From Hyphomicrobiales bacterium (GTDB lineage: Bacteria > Pseudomonadota > Alphaproteobacteria > Rhizobiales > Aestuariivirgaceae): DNA of 64,000 nt. A program made the translations under genes and the position numbers. The stretch covers positions 1 through 64,000 of the forward strand of contig JANYHN010000008.1 of the NCBI GenBank assembly GCA_025359045.1. Direction: 5' to 3'. The number at the start of each line of letters is the position of its first letter. Within the stretch, counting starts at the first letter, position 1. This document shows positions 47,701-55,815 of this stretch, in pieces. Under the pieces are notes generated by a model, which was given only the letters and a program-made list of their open reading frames with translations, did no database searches and had not been told where the DNA came from.

Positions 47701-48276
47701 GGCGCTGGCATTACATCTGCAGCTCTCAGTTTTACAGGCACAACTAACTCTGCATATACACTGAATGAAGCAATGGCCGCTGGCTCAACTTCGCTCATCA
47801 CAGCTTATTCAAAAACAGTCGTGTGCAGCAATGCAAACGCTGTCGGTACGAATGTGGCATCCATCAATACGTTGCCCATCGCATTCACGGCCAAGGGCGG
47901 TGATGCAATAAGTTGCACAATCACCAATAACGGTACACCAACGCCAAATCTATCCATCAGCAAATCATTCTCGACGTCCACCACGCCGGTCGTACTAGGG
48001 CAGGCGATCACATACAGTTATGTGGTTACCAACATTGGAAATGTGCCGGTGCAGAACATCAAGATTAGCGACTTGCATGGTACTCCGGCTATGCTCGTCC
48101 CAACGGGTGGCGCTGGAGTTAAAAGTGAAACGCTAACAACCGCTGGCCCACTCGGCGCCGGAGCTTCGCCGGATACGACCCCAAATGACGGCATTTGGAC
48201 CACGTTGGCGCCGGGGGCTACTGTCACGTTTACTTATGCTCATGTTGTGACTCAGGCTGAAATCGATAACGGGTGA
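44701..48276 (+). CDS. Large secreted repeat protein with CshA-like head, ends inside last domain
   Basis: A 1191-residue surface or secreted protein. Residues 1-34 are a signal (LIRHIWMLALIALGLLSLAV, ARA/A cleavage). Residues about 36-245 resemble a CshA-type adhesin head (SWQTYCWIDMTSYN, FSITLSDGSVLSF, GEFKFVVADAESTNNSESLT). Residues 246-362 are a Cys-containing unit. Five tandem units of 115-120 residues follow (365-960), each with QKIT-x5-GGPF, CTDANS, GNPASFG, PAANVLPAAQI and CTITN. Residues 961-1078 repeat the 246-362 type. Residues 1082-1191 are a DUF11/DUF7507-like domain that stops at VVTQAEIDNG, before the domain's usual last strands. No membrane anchor or sorting signal remains. 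Probably truncated. Confidence 0.75.
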   Translation: MDTTPKKLIRHIWMLALIALGLLSLAVFSEARAATCAPATSQGTAPPSWQTYCWIDMTSYNSATVFGAGQPFSITLSDGSVLSFLLTGNSSNAGIIVAKPAPAWSGAAVGNTAFLGIPGNPILYSTAGGTINLTMSNIVVTPPNGVVATGEFKFVVADAESTNNSESLTFVTNGGAWTIVDQVDPISGAIYPTQTGAGTATFKETGVAGTVGAYIVGSLSPSTVNVQLVSGGLQGVMLALQYSTVTANKVIGTGRANSADQFTYGAQATSNAAILSSVTSSGAGLGPFGAAVATLSSGVGVTVSEKMAAGSVSNLTQYTTNMNCTNGFAGSPTPLPTNQPITTFNFGSTAYGDAISCTFTNTPKPATVTLQKITTAAIGGPFTFTSTNLAFSPTAITTTAASTATPASPAAINVTAYNTAVTITETPATNFSATAATCTDANSAITGNPASFGALAGNVLTIPAANVLAAAQIKCTITNAVNTATVATVAVQKITLGAAGGPFTFTATNLASNPAAITTASTATAYPAVPAPILANATGTAVTITEPVVTNFTLTAASCTDANSVASGNPAGSFGTFAGTVLTIPATNIRAKAQITCTITNTVNPAIPVVAIQKITTGIVGGPFSFTATNLTGLPPNITTTIAGTAAPTTPINNTVTNSANPVTLTEAASVNFTLSTGACTDTNSGTTGNPASFGTLAGSTITVPAINLKLFSKIVCTFTNAPKPATLALQKITSGSFGGPFTFTATNLASNPANITTVAAATATPASPATIQVTTANTQVQITEAANASFTATAASCTDANSGFTGNPASFGSLAGNVLTVPSANVLPAAQINCTITNAANPATVAVQKITTGGLGGPFNFAVSNMASAPPAITTSTIGSAAPASPAAANVSALNSIVQISEGTNPFFTIASASCTDANSAVTGNPASFGTLTGLLIAIPAANVLPAAQINCVFTNAGKAPTISLQKALTASGRLAAADQFSLSATGTGAPGAVTTTGAGAGITSAALSFTGTTNSAYTLNEAMAAGSTSLITAYSKTVVCSNANAVGTNVASINTLPIAFTAKGGDAISCTITNNGTPTPNLSISKSFSTSTTPVVLGQAITYSYVVTNIGNVPVQNIKISDLHGTPAMLVPTGGAGVKSETLTTAGPLGAGASPDTTPNDGIWTTLAPGATVTFTYAHVVTQAEIDNG
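45793..47580 (+). repeat. Five tandem coding repeats of about 350 bp
   Basis: Five in-frame repeats within the surface protein gene, each starting near CAAAAAATTAC or CAGAAAATTAC (coding QKIT) and ending near the codons for CTITN or CTFTN. They are diverged enough at DNA level to be old, but conserved at protein level, with variable stretches between fixed motifs. Confidence 0.8.
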
Positions 48277-48422
48277 TTGATCTGTCGTACTAAGAATCCA
48301 AGCTTGGACATATCATTCGCATAATATATATTATGGAATATTTTATTCAGTAATATATTAGGTAGACGGAAGAGATAAGTTGGCCCCATCAGTGGGTTAA
48401 GAGACGATGCTGATGATTTGCA
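48277..48422. other. AT-rich intergenic patch with palindromes
   Basis: Between the repeat protein stop and the convergent MBL gene. It holds the perfect palindrome CATAATATATATTATG (48320-48335) and TAATATATTA (48351-48360). The patch is much more AT-rich than its surroundings. No gene is seen, and none of the three forward frames continues the truncated domain. Confidence 0.5.
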
Positions 48423-49217
48423 TCAGGCTTCGAACTGCATTCCATCAAAGGCAGGCATTACGTTGGGCGGCAGTTCTTTGCATAATGTTTCGTAATCGAG
48501 ATCAATGTGCAAGTTTGTGATGATGGCTTGTTTGGGCTTCATGCGTGCAATCCATTCTAGCGTTTCGGCCAATGAGAAATGGCTGGGATGCGGCCTATAG
48601 CGCAGCGCGTCGATGATCCAGATGTCGAGTCCTTCGAGGTGCTTCAAGCTGGAATCTGGAACACCGTTCACGTCTGGCGTGTAGGCCACATTGCCGACAC
48701 GAAAGCCCAGCGCATCAATGTTGCCATGTTGAACTTTGAACGGCAAAGAGGATAGGGCGCCGCCCTGCCCTTGGGTTCGTATTTCTCGACCGTCTTGGAT
48801 CAGCTGATGTTCGGCGATGGGCGGGTAATCGCTGCCTTGGGGCGATATGAAACAATAGGCGAATCTGTGCATCAACATCTCGGCCGTCGGCGTATCGGCC
48901 CAGATGGGAATGCGCTGACGCTGGCGAAGGTAGAATACGCGCAGTTCGTCGATACCATGCGTATGATCAGCATGTTCATGGGTGTACCACACACCATCTA
49001 TGGCGCCGACATTGTTACTCAGCATTTGTTCGCGCATGTCGGGCGATGTGTCGATTATAACGCGCGTGGTGCCTTGGCCTTTCGTTTGTTCCAACATTAT
49101 CGAGCAACGGCGACGTCGGTTTTTGGATTCGGTTGGATCACATACACCCCAGTCATTACCAATGCGTGGCACTCCGCCAGATGAGCCGCAGCCCAATATG
49201 GTAAATTTTACCGTCAA
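48423..49217 (-). CDS. MBL-fold metallohydrolase (PhnP-like)
   Basis: A 264-residue metallo-beta-lactamase-fold hydrolase. It opens with KFTILGCGSSGGVPRIGNDWG and has the metal motif THEHADHTHG, typical of the PhnP/YcbX-like group of phosphodiesterases. Later histidines in HPSHFS and INLHIDLDY complete the site. Start is TTG 49217, inside the tatD stop (TTGA); no ATG fits the conserved N terminus. In Alphaproteobacteria it usually follows tatD and metG. Its substrate is not known. Confidence 0.88.
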   Translation of the reverse strand: MTVKFTILGCGSSGGVPRIGNDWGVCDPTESKNRRRRCSIMLEQTKGQGTTRVIIDTSPDMREQMLSNNVGAIDGVWYTHEHADHTHGIDELRVFYLRQRQRIPIWADTPTAEMLMHRFAYCFISPQGSDYPPIAEHQLIQDGREIRTQGQGGALSSLPFKVQHGNIDALGFRVGNVAYTPDVNGVPDSSLKHLEGLDIWIIDALRYRPHPSHFSLAETLEWIARMKPKQAIITNLHIDLDYETLCKELPPNVMPAFDGMQFEA

Positions 49218-50011
49218 GAAAAAGCCGCGGGACGCGGAACTTTGCTAAACAGATTGAAAAAATTATCGCTGGTGATCTTGGCCATTTGATCCGCTGAAAC
49301 ACCGCGCGTGGATGCCAGTGTTTCAAGAGTCTTTACGACGAAGGATGGCTCATTGGATTTACCGCGATATGGCACGGGCGCTAAAAACGGCGCGTCGGTT
49401 TCAACAAGCAAACGGTCTTGTGGCAAAGCCTTGGCAGTGACGCGCAGCTCTTCCGCTGATTTGTATGTGAGGATTCCTGAGAACGATACGGTGAGACCCA
49501 ACTCTACTGCACGTTCCGCCAAATATTGCTTTGATGTAAAGCAATGGAGCAGGGCTTTGAAAGCGCCCTTCCCCATCTCGTCTTCAAGCACGCGTATCGT
49601 ATCGTCTTCTGCTTCGCGGGTGTGGATCACCAGTGGCAATCCAGTTTCCCGCGCGGCCGCGATGTGGCTACGGAACCCGTGCATCTGTGCTTCGCGTGGC
49701 GAGTTGTCATAGTGATAATCAAGGCCAACCTCTCCTATACCGACGACTTTTGCATGACGGGTGAACTTCACCAAATCAGCCGAAGTGACATCGAGTTCTT
49801 CATGCGCGTTATGTGGATGTGTTCCCACGGTGCAAAAAACATTTTCATATTTTTCTGCAATAGCCAGAAGAGTCGGGAAATTTTTAACGCGCGAAGAGAT
49901 CGAAAGCATTAGGCCAACACCAGCATCATCGCAGCGCTTGAGCATGGCGGGCAAATCTTCGGCCAAGCCTTCATAATCGAGATGGCAATGGCTATCGACG
50001 ATTTTGTGCAT
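49214..50011 (-). CDS. tatD: TatD family metal-dependent hydrolase
   Basis: A 265-residue TatD-type DNase/hydrolase. The metal ligands His8 and His10 lie in DSHCHLDYEG, the bridging Glu in GIGEVGLDYHYD, then HTREAEDD, HCFT and the C-terminal ETDAPFLAPVPYRGK. TatD proteins are 3'-5' exonucleases involved in DNA repair and quality control. It overlaps metG by one base and the MBL gene by 4 nt. Confidence 0.93.
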   Translation of the reverse strand: MHKIVDSHCHLDYEGLAEDLPAMLKRCDDAGVGLMLSISSRVKNFPTLLAIAEKYENVFCTVGTHPHNAHEELDVTSADLVKFTRHAKVVGIGEVGLDYHYDNSPREAQMHGFRSHIAAARETGLPLVIHTREAEDDTIRVLEDEMGKGAFKALLHCFTSKQYLAERAVELGLTVSFSGILTYKSAEELRVTAKALPQDRLLVETDAPFLAPVPYRGKSNEPSFVVKTLETLASTRGVSADQMAKITSDNFFNLFSKVPRPAAFS

Positions 50012-51555
50012 CAGACTTTCTCCGCCTCTTCTACGAAGCGTGGAAAAATTGGAGTCGGAGTTGGTAAGACTGTGCCAGAAACCAAGCGCTTGCCGATTGA
50101 GACAAAGCCGCGCTGTTCAGCAGGAATGGCCAACACGTCAAGCAGCTTAGCAGCTGACCCCGGCACATAAGGTTGAATAAGTATGCCGATCATGCGCACC
50201 ACTTCTGCCGTCACATAAAGCACCGTTTCCATTCGTGCTGGATCGGTCTTCTTCAGTGCCCAAGGCTCCTGCCCTGCGAAATAACGATTGGCTTCGGCCA
50301 CGCAACGCCAAATCACGTCCATGGCTTTGGTGATAGCATAGGCATCATGGTGCTCACGAACTTCGAAAAGCATTGCATCCGCCTGCGCCAACATCGCTTT
50401 TTCAGCATCAGATAAATCACCGCTTTTAGGAACGAGACCGCCGCAGTTCTTATTCACCATTGAGAGCGAACGTTGCGCCAGATTGCCAAGATCATTTGAG
50501 AGATCAGCATTCATCCGCGCCACAATCGTCTCGTGGGTAAAGCTTCCATCTTGTCCAAATGGAACTTCGCGCATCATGAAATAGCGCACGGCATCTAAGC
50601 CGTAACGCTCAATTAAATCCACATGGCCCACCACGTTGCCAGTGGACTTCGACATTTTCTCGCCTTTGTTGAATAAGAAACCATGCACAACAATATGGGC
50701 GGGCAAGGGCAGCTTGGCAGACATTAAAAACGCTGGCCAATAAATGGCGTGGAAGCGCGTGATGTCTTTACCAATCACGTGGGCCGAAGCTGGCCAATAA
50801 TGCGCCTTTGGCCCTGTGGTGTCGGGGAAACCTGTTGCGGTAATGTAGTTGGTTAATGCATCAACCCACACATACATAACATGTTTTGGATTTCCCGGCA
50901 CTTGAATACCCCAATCAAAAGTGGTGCGGCTGATGGAAAAATCTTTCAGGCCGCGCTTCACGAATGACAACGTCTCGTTGCGATATTGATCAGGCACGAT
51001 GAAATCAGGATTGGCTTCATAATATTCAAGCAATGGCTTCTCATAGGCAGAAAGGCGGAAGAAATAACTCTCCTCTTCTACCCATTCAACAAGTGTGGAT
51101 GTCTTGACTGAAAACCGCCTGCCCTCACGCTCTTCGGTTTCATCTTCATCGTAATAGGCTTCATCTCGCACTGAATACCATCCAGCATATTTGGACAGAT
51201 AGATATCGCCATTGGCCTCCATGCGTTTCCACATTTCAGTGACGGAATCTTTGTGGCGTTCAGAGGTAGTGCGCACAATATCGTCGGTGCGGGCGTTCAA
51301 TTGTTCGCCCATGGCTTCAAATTGCGCGGCAGTGCGGTCCGCCAGTGCCTGGGGCGTAATGCCTTCTCGCGCCGCAGTTTGTTGCATTTTCTGGCCGTGT
51401 TCATCCATCCCTGTGATGAACAAAACATCAGCCCCATCCAAACGCTTGAAGCGTGCCAGAACATCGGTGGCGATACGTTCGTAAGCATGGCCAATGTGGG
51501 GGGCACCATTTGCATAGGGAATGGCAGTCGAAATCAAATAAGGAAGTTTGCTCAT
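50011..51555 (-). CDS. metG: Methionyl-tRNA synthetase
   Basis: A 514-residue class I synthetase. The HIGH motif is at 20-24 in [26 protein letters not shown] follows, and the KMSKSTGN motif is near 297. The protein ends after the anticodon-binding helical domain and has no C-terminal tRNA-binding (EMAP) domain, a form usual in Alphaproteobacteria. It lies 21 nt after holB, in the same operon as tmk and holB. Confidence 0.96.
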   Translation of the reverse strand: MSKLPYLISTAIPYANGAPHIGHAYERIATDVLARFKRLDGADVLFITGMDEHGQKMQQTAAREGITPQALADRTAAQFEAMGEQLNARTDDIVRTTSERHKDSVTEMWKRMEANGDIYLSKYAGWYSVRDEAYYDEDETEEREGRRFSVKTSTLVEWVEEESYFFRLSAYEKPLLEYYEANPDFIVPDQYRNETLSFVKRGLKDFSISRTTFDWGIQVPGNPKHVMYVWVDALTNYITATGFPDTTGPKAHYWPASAHVIGKDITRFHAIYWPAFLMSAKLPLPAHIVVHGFLFNKGEKMSKSTGNVVGHVDLIERYGLDAVRYFMMREVPFGQDGSFTHETIVARMNADLSNDLGNLAQRSLSMVNKNCGGLVPKSGDLSDAEKAMLAQADAMLFEVREHHDAYAITKAMDVIWRCVAEANRYFAGQEPWALKKTDPARMETVLYVTAEVVRMIGILIQPYVPGSAAKLLDVLAIPAEQRGFVSIGKRLVSGTVLPTPTPIFPRFVEEAEKV

Positions 51556-51576
51556 GGCGGCATCAATGCCAAGGAA

Positions 51577-52554
51577 TCACGCCGCCTTCAAGGCATCATT
51601 CACCAGACTAATGGCCGCAATCACCGCCTGCCTGCGATCGAGGTTAAAGGCATTGGTCAGGCGAATGTTTTCAGCGATCTTGGCATGGGCTTCGGCCAGC
51701 TTAGCATGGGCCTTTACAGCGGCTTGCTCACCCACCCAATTCAGCAATAAATCGGAGAATAAGTTGAAATCATCGATAGTCGCCGCGCGTCCGCCAAACT
51801 TGGCACTTAAGGCAGCGATTGCAGAACTGTTCCATTTCGTCACCTTTAAAAAGGCATCAAACGCCTTTGCGCCATCCGACGACAAAAGCTGAAGCGCCCT
51901 GCCCGGACTGCCGTTGCTGAGCCGAGCTGCCATTTCCAGTGCGTCACCTTCAGGTGATTTTTCCAATGGCAGAGCCGAAACCACATTGATAACTTGTGAG
52001 TCCGAAATCCCTTTAAGCACCAGTCTTGTACAGCGCGATTTCATCGTACGCAGTAATCTCCCTGGATTATGGCAGAGCAGCAATAACAAACAGTTAGCTG
52101 GCGGCTCTTCAACCAGTTTAAGAAGCGCATTGGCCGATTCCCCGCTCAGATCATCTGCGGCATCCACAATCCCAACACGCCAACCACCCGATGAAGTATG
52201 CGAGAAAAACTCAGAAAGGCCCCGCGCATTCTCAACCGAAATCTCCGCTTTCAGTTTGCGCGGCTTTGAATCATTCAGCTGCCGCTCGAGTACGAATAAA
52301 TCTGGATGCGCTCGTGCTCCAATCCAGCGCTCAGTTTGGGCTAAGTTCTTTTGACCCAAAACCTGAGCGGCAAATTTATATGCCAAACTTGCCTTGCCAA
52401 CACCTTTAGTTCCGGTGATCAGCCACGCATGGTGAAGTTTACCCGCTGTAAAGGCTTGCGTGAAATGCGTTTGCGCCGCCTCATGGCCCACAATCAACGG
52501 CGCAAAGCGAGGATGCCAAGCGACCTCGCGCGGATCTTCGTTCATTTCAGCCAT
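51577..52554 (-). CDS. holB: DNA polymerase III subunit delta' (HolB)
   Basis: Clamp-loader subunit delta', 325 residues. The AAA+ P-loop-like segment reads ITGTKGVGKASLAYKFA, preceded by the typical HEAAQTHFTQAFTAGKLHHAW (quoted in part: LIVGHEAAQTHFTQAF). The SRC motif MKSRCTRLVLK, found in delta' and gamma subunits, is also present. ATG 52554 (MAEMNEDP) overlaps the tmk stop by 8 nt; ATG 52545 is an alternative. The tmk-holB-metG-tatD order is conserved in Alphaproteobacteria. Confidence 0.92.
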   Translation of the reverse strand: MAEMNEDPREVAWHPRFAPLIVGHEAAQTHFTQAFTAGKLHHAWLITGTKGVGKASLAYKFAAQVLGQKNLAQTERWIGARAHPDLFVLERQLNDSKPRKLKAEISVENARGLSEFFSHTSSGGWRVGIVDAADDLSGESANALLKLVEEPPANCLLLLLCHNPGRLLRTMKSRCTRLVLKGISDSQVINVVSALPLEKSPEGDALEMAARLSNGSPGRALQLLSSDGAKAFDAFLKVTKWNSSAIAALSAKFGGRAATIDDFNLFSDLLLNWVGEQAAVKAHAKLAEAHAKIAENIRLTNAFNLDRRQAVIAAISLVNDALKAA

Positions 52555-53155
52555 TGATATGGTTCCAAATTGTGCGGGCGACAATATCAATTGAATCCGC
52601 CGCGTTGATCACACGGCATCGCTCTAAATTATGCGCGGCAATGTCCAAAAACCCATCACGCAATCGTTGATGAAAGGCCAGCCCCATGCGCTCATAGCGA
52701 TCTTCTTTGCCTTTACCTTGCTTGGTCGCTCGTTCCAATCCAACCAATGGATCAAGATCAAAGACAAAAGTGATGTCGGGCCTCGTTAAACCCACAATCG
52801 AGCGTTCTAATTCGTCGATCAAATGAAATGTGCAAGCGCCTGCATAGCCCTGATAAGCACGCGTTGAATCCATAAAGCGGTCAGAGAGCACAGTCATGCC
52901 ACCCGCCAACGCAGGCCTGATGATGTTGTTTAAATGATTGTCGCGCGCAGCATAATTAAGAAGTGCTTCCGCTTCAGCAGTCCATCTTCCCGATTCGCCC
53001 GTTACCAACAGTGCACGAACAGCCTCACCATCGGGCGTTCCACCAGGCTCTCGGGTCGACACCACAGGTTTACCTAAACGTTCAAAGTGCTCGGCCAACA
53101 GCTTAATCTGCGTGGATTTTCCGCTGCCTTCGCCGCCTTCAAATGTGATAAACAT
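52547..53155 (-). CDS. tmk: Thymidylate kinase
   Basis: A 202-residue dTMP kinase. The P-loop FEGGEGSGKSTQ is at about 5-16, followed by VVSTREPGGTPDGEAVR, the DR(Y/F) motif VLSDRFMDSTRAYQGYAG (SDRFMDSTRAYQG) and the LID region RATKQGKGKEDRYER. ATG 53155 overlaps the last base of the carboxypeptidase stop. It makes dTDP for DNA synthesis and sits with holB. Confidence 0.95.
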   Translation of the reverse strand: MFITFEGGEGSGKSTQIKLLAEHFERLGKPVVSTREPGGTPDGEAVRALLVTGESGRWTAEAEALLNYAARDNHLNNIIRPALAGGMTVLSDRFMDSTRAYQGYAGACTFHLIDELERSIVGLTRPDITFVFDLDPLVGLERATKQGKGKEDRYERMGLAFHQRLRDGFLDIAAHNLERCRVINAADSIDIVARTIWNHING

Positions 53156-54306
53156 TAGCCGCCGAATGCCATGATCAAAACGCTGTCCCACGCTTTCTTC
53201 CACATGCTGGCGACGGCAGAAACATCCTCAGCCACTTCCAAAGGTGCGTCTGCAATAGGTTTACCATCAATCAAAATTCGCACTGTCCCCACAATCTGCC
53301 CGCCTGTTACGGGTGCCATTAACGGGCCTGAGTAGCTCATCTTAATTTCAGCTCGGTCTTGTTCAGCCGGAGATAAAGCCACCTTCATGGCATCATGTAC
53401 TACGAGATTTACCCAATGTTCCGCGCCGCCCCAAACACGCGCGCGCGATACTGTTTCGCCTTGGCCATAAACGTCGATCACCTTGAATTGCCCAAAGCCC
53501 CAATCCATGAGTTTCTGGGCTTCAGCTTTGCGGTCATTGATTGAATTCAATCCAGCAACAACCAAAATCAAACGTCGGCCATCACGCATCGCAGAGCCTA
53601 CCAAGCCATATCCTGCTTCCTTGGTGTAACCTGTCTTCATACCATCAGCGCCGGGATAATCCTTGAGCAGCGGGTTGCGGTTTTGCTGGTTGATCTTGTT
53701 CCACAGGAATTCAGGTTGGCCATAAATTTTGTAGTAATCAGGATGAGTAGTTATGATGTAATGCGCCACGATTGAGAGATCGCGCACGCTCATCTTGTGG
53801 TTCGGATCGGGAAGTCCAGTCGCATTGGCAAATGTACTGTTTTTGAGGCCCAGCTCCCTGGCCTTATTGGCCATGCGCTGGGTGAAAGCTTGTTCAGAAC
53901 CTGACATGCCTTCGGCCAAAACAATGCACGCATCATTGGCGGATTGGATGATGGCCGCATGAATTAAATCATCGACTTTGATGCGCGAATTGACCTCGGC
54001 ATACATGGTTGAACCGCCTGCCGCCCCGCCACCGCGTTTCCAAGCGTCAGTGCTGACGATAAACTCTTGATCAAGTTTCAGGCTTCCGGCTTTCAATGCA
54101 TCAAACACAATTGTCTGCGTCACGAGTTTGCTCATGCTGGCTGGTGGAATGGCAGTATCGGCATCTTTTTCGTAAAGTACGATGCCGGATTTCGCATCAA
54201 TCAAAATCGCCTGAGTAGCCTTGGTTTCAAATATCGGAGCATCCTGCGCTTGGGCAAGACCAAACATGCAAGCGAACGCAAAGATTACAATTCGAATATT
54301 TCCCAT
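53155..54306 (-). CDS. D-alanyl-D-alanine carboxypeptidase (DacA/DacC type)
   Basis: A 383-residue low-molecular-weight PBP5-type enzyme that trims the terminal D-Ala of peptidoglycan pentapeptides in the periplasm. A Sec signal precedes AQAQDAP (about residue 21). The catalytic motifs are SMSK at 57-60, SAN at 122-124 and KTG at 224-226. A C-terminal PBP5_C beta domain (EIKMSYSGPLMAPVTGGQIV) and a terminal amphipathic helix (ASMWKKAWDSVLIMAFGG) would tether it to the membrane. It precedes tmk with one-base overlap. Confidence 0.93.
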   Translation of the reverse strand: MGNIRIVIFAFACMFGLAQAQDAPIFETKATQAILIDAKSGIVLYEKDADTAIPPASMSKLVTQTIVFDALKAGSLKLDQEFIVSTDAWKRGGGAAGGSTMYAEVNSRIKVDDLIHAAIIQSANDACIVLAEGMSGSEQAFTQRMANKARELGLKNSTFANATGLPDPNHKMSVRDLSIVAHYIITTHPDYYKIYGQPEFLWNKINQQNRNPLLKDYPGADGMKTGYTKEAGYGLVGSAMRDGRRLILVVAGLNSINDRKAEAQKLMDWGFGQFKVIDVYGQGETVSRARVWGGAEHWVNLVVHDAMKVALSPAEQDRAEIKMSYSGPLMAPVTGGQIVGTVRILIDGKPIADAPLEVAEDVSAVASMWKKAWDSVLIMAFGG

Positions 54307-54342
54307 CGCTATGGTGTAATTCTTAGGCGATCAAAAAGCAAA

Positions 54343-55020
54343 TTATGTTGGAGGCAGGCGCCAATCAATTTCGCCACGATCCTTCGACTTTAAAAACATA
54401 TTCGCCTGTGAAAACGGCTTTGATCCGAAAAATCCATTATGGGCCGAAAGCGGCGATGGATGAACCGACTTCAACACCAGATGTTTGGATTGATCGACAA
54501 AAGCCGCTTTCTTCTGCGCATAACTGCCCCAGAGTATAAAAACCACGGGGTTTGGTTGATCGTTCACCAATTGGATAATGGCATCGGTGAACCGCTCCCA
54601 GCCCCTGCCCTGATGTGAGGCTGCTTTTCCGGCCTCAACTGTCAAAACTGAATTCAACAGCAAAACACCCTGCTCTGCCCAAGATTTGAGGTTGCCATAA
54701 TTTGGTGGATTAAAGCCCAGATCGGCTTTGATTTCTTTGTATATGTTTATCAGAGATGGCGGCGGGCGCACACCGTGCTGGACGGAAAAGCAAAGCCCGT
54801 GCGCTTGGCCCTCGCCGTGATAGGGATCTTGGCCAAGGATCAACACGCGGACATTTTCCAGAGGCGTTGCATCAAGGGCCGCAAACCATTCAGAGCCCTT
54901 TGGGTAAATCACTTTGCCGGTATTTTTTTCCGCCAAAAGAAACCTTTTGAGTTCAGCCATATAACTTGAATTAAACTGCGGCTGCAGCGGCGTTAGCCAA
55001 CTTTCATTTAGACTGACCAC
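54343..55020 (-). CDS. ung: Uracil-DNA glycosylase
   Basis: Family 1 UDG, 225 residues, removes uracil from DNA. The catalytic water-activating Asp65 is in LGQDPYHGEGQAHGL, the minor groove loop PPPSLINIYKEI follows, and HPSPLSAHNGFFG is the leucine-loop motif. Start is GTG 55020 (MVSLNESW), 2 nt after the HMA-like gene stop. ATG 54960 would drop the N-terminal helix SWLTPLQPQF. Confidence 0.95.
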   Translation of the reverse strand: MVSLNESWLTPLQPQFNSSYMAELKRFLLAEKNTGKVIYPKGSEWFAALDATPLENVRVLILGQDPYHGEGQAHGLCFSVQHGVRPPPSLINIYKEIKADLGFNPPNYGNLKSWAEQGVLLLNSVLTVEAGKAASHQGRGWERFTDAIIQLVNDQPNPVVFILWGSYAQKKAAFVDQSKHLVLKSVHPSPLSAHNGFFGSKPFSQANMFLKSKDRGEIDWRLPPT

Positions 55021-55022
55021 TA

Positions 55023-55301
55023 CTATGGTTTTGCCATCGAGGCGTAACCCGCACCTGCCATGGCCGACAACATTTCATCGACCGTTGATTTTTGATCATC
55101 GAACTTCACGGTGGCCGTTTTATTTACCAATGAAATTTTTACATCCGACACGCCAGTCAGCGCTGCCAAAGTATTCTTGATATTATGCGGGTCTGGCCCG
55201 CACACCATTGTGGCAACGTCTATAACAATCTGTTTTTCCGCGCACCAAAGATTGGTCGCAAAGCTTAGATATATCGCAAATATGGTAAGCATTAATCGCA
55301 T
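55023..55301 (-). CDS. Small secreted HMA-like (heavy-metal-associated) domain protein
   Basis: A 92-residue protein with a Sec signal (MRLMLTIFAIYLSFATNLWC) and an HMA-like ferredoxin fold (IVIDVATMVCGPDPHNIKNT, VKISLVNKTATVKFD, MLSAMAGAGY). In MerP/CopZ relatives the metal loop is GMxCxxC; here it reads MVCGPDPH with Cys34 and His39, so ligands differ. Its role in metal handling is only inferred from the fold. ATG 55301 is preferred over GTG 55310. Confidence 0.72.
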   Translation of the reverse strand: MRLMLTIFAIYLSFATNLWCAEKQIVIDVATMVCGPDPHNIKNTLAALTGVSDVKISLVNKTATVKFDDQKSTVDEMLSAMAGAGYASMAKP

Positions 55302-55341
55302 AGCGGACACTATAAACGAAATCGCGGGATTTTGCGATCAA

Positions 55342-55815
55342 CTATTTGGGATAGACTAGAAACGTGCCCGTGCCGTGGGCATAAAGTTTACCCGCAAGGT
55401 CGGTCACTTTGGCCTCAGCTGTCAACATTGTACGCCCCGCGTGTAGTACAGTGCCGGTGGCAACGAGTTCACCTGTTTCGATATCAATCTTACGGATGTA
55501 ATTCACATTCAGAACCACAGTGCCAACGCCAGTGGCGGCGGGAAGCTTTGTGAGCACGGCAGAGCCCATGCAATTATCAATAAGTGTGGCAGTAAAACCG
55601 CCATGGATGCGCATCATCGGATTGTAAAATTTGGCTAGCGGCATTGCTGAGACCTTAACTTCGCCATCAGCCACAAAAATTGTTTTCAGGCCCATGGTTT
55701 GGGCCATTGGTGATTGGTCGCCCTCGCGCAGCAACTTGTTCATCAGTTCGAGGCCTGAGAGCTTATTGAAATTTGAAAATGCGATTTTGGCTTGATCTAT
55801 ATCTGAAATTGTCAT
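55342..55815 (-). CDS. PaaI-family thioesterase
   Basis: A 157-residue hotdog-fold protein of the PaaI/YdiI type. HGGFTATLIDNCMGSAVLTKL carries the HGG and catalytic acid motif (IHGGFTATLID), and NYIRKIDIETGELVATG is the central strand-helix. It likely cleaves an acyl-CoA or aryl-CoA thioester. It overlaps the MscS-type gene by 4 nt, with the channel gene upstream, so both are in one unit. Confidence 0.88.
   Translation of the reverse strand: MTISDIDQAKIAFSNFNKLSGLELMNKLLREGDQSPMAQTMGLKTIFVADGEVKVSAMPLAKFYNPMMRIHGGFTATLIDNCMGSAVLTKLPAATGVGTVVLNVNYIRKIDIETGELVATGTVLHAGRTMLTAEAKVTDLAGKLYAHGTGTFLVYPK

Noticed and set aside
48277-48422. Frameshift as cause of the shortened repeat protein
   Set aside because: None of the three forward frames after the stop continues the DUF11-like domain.
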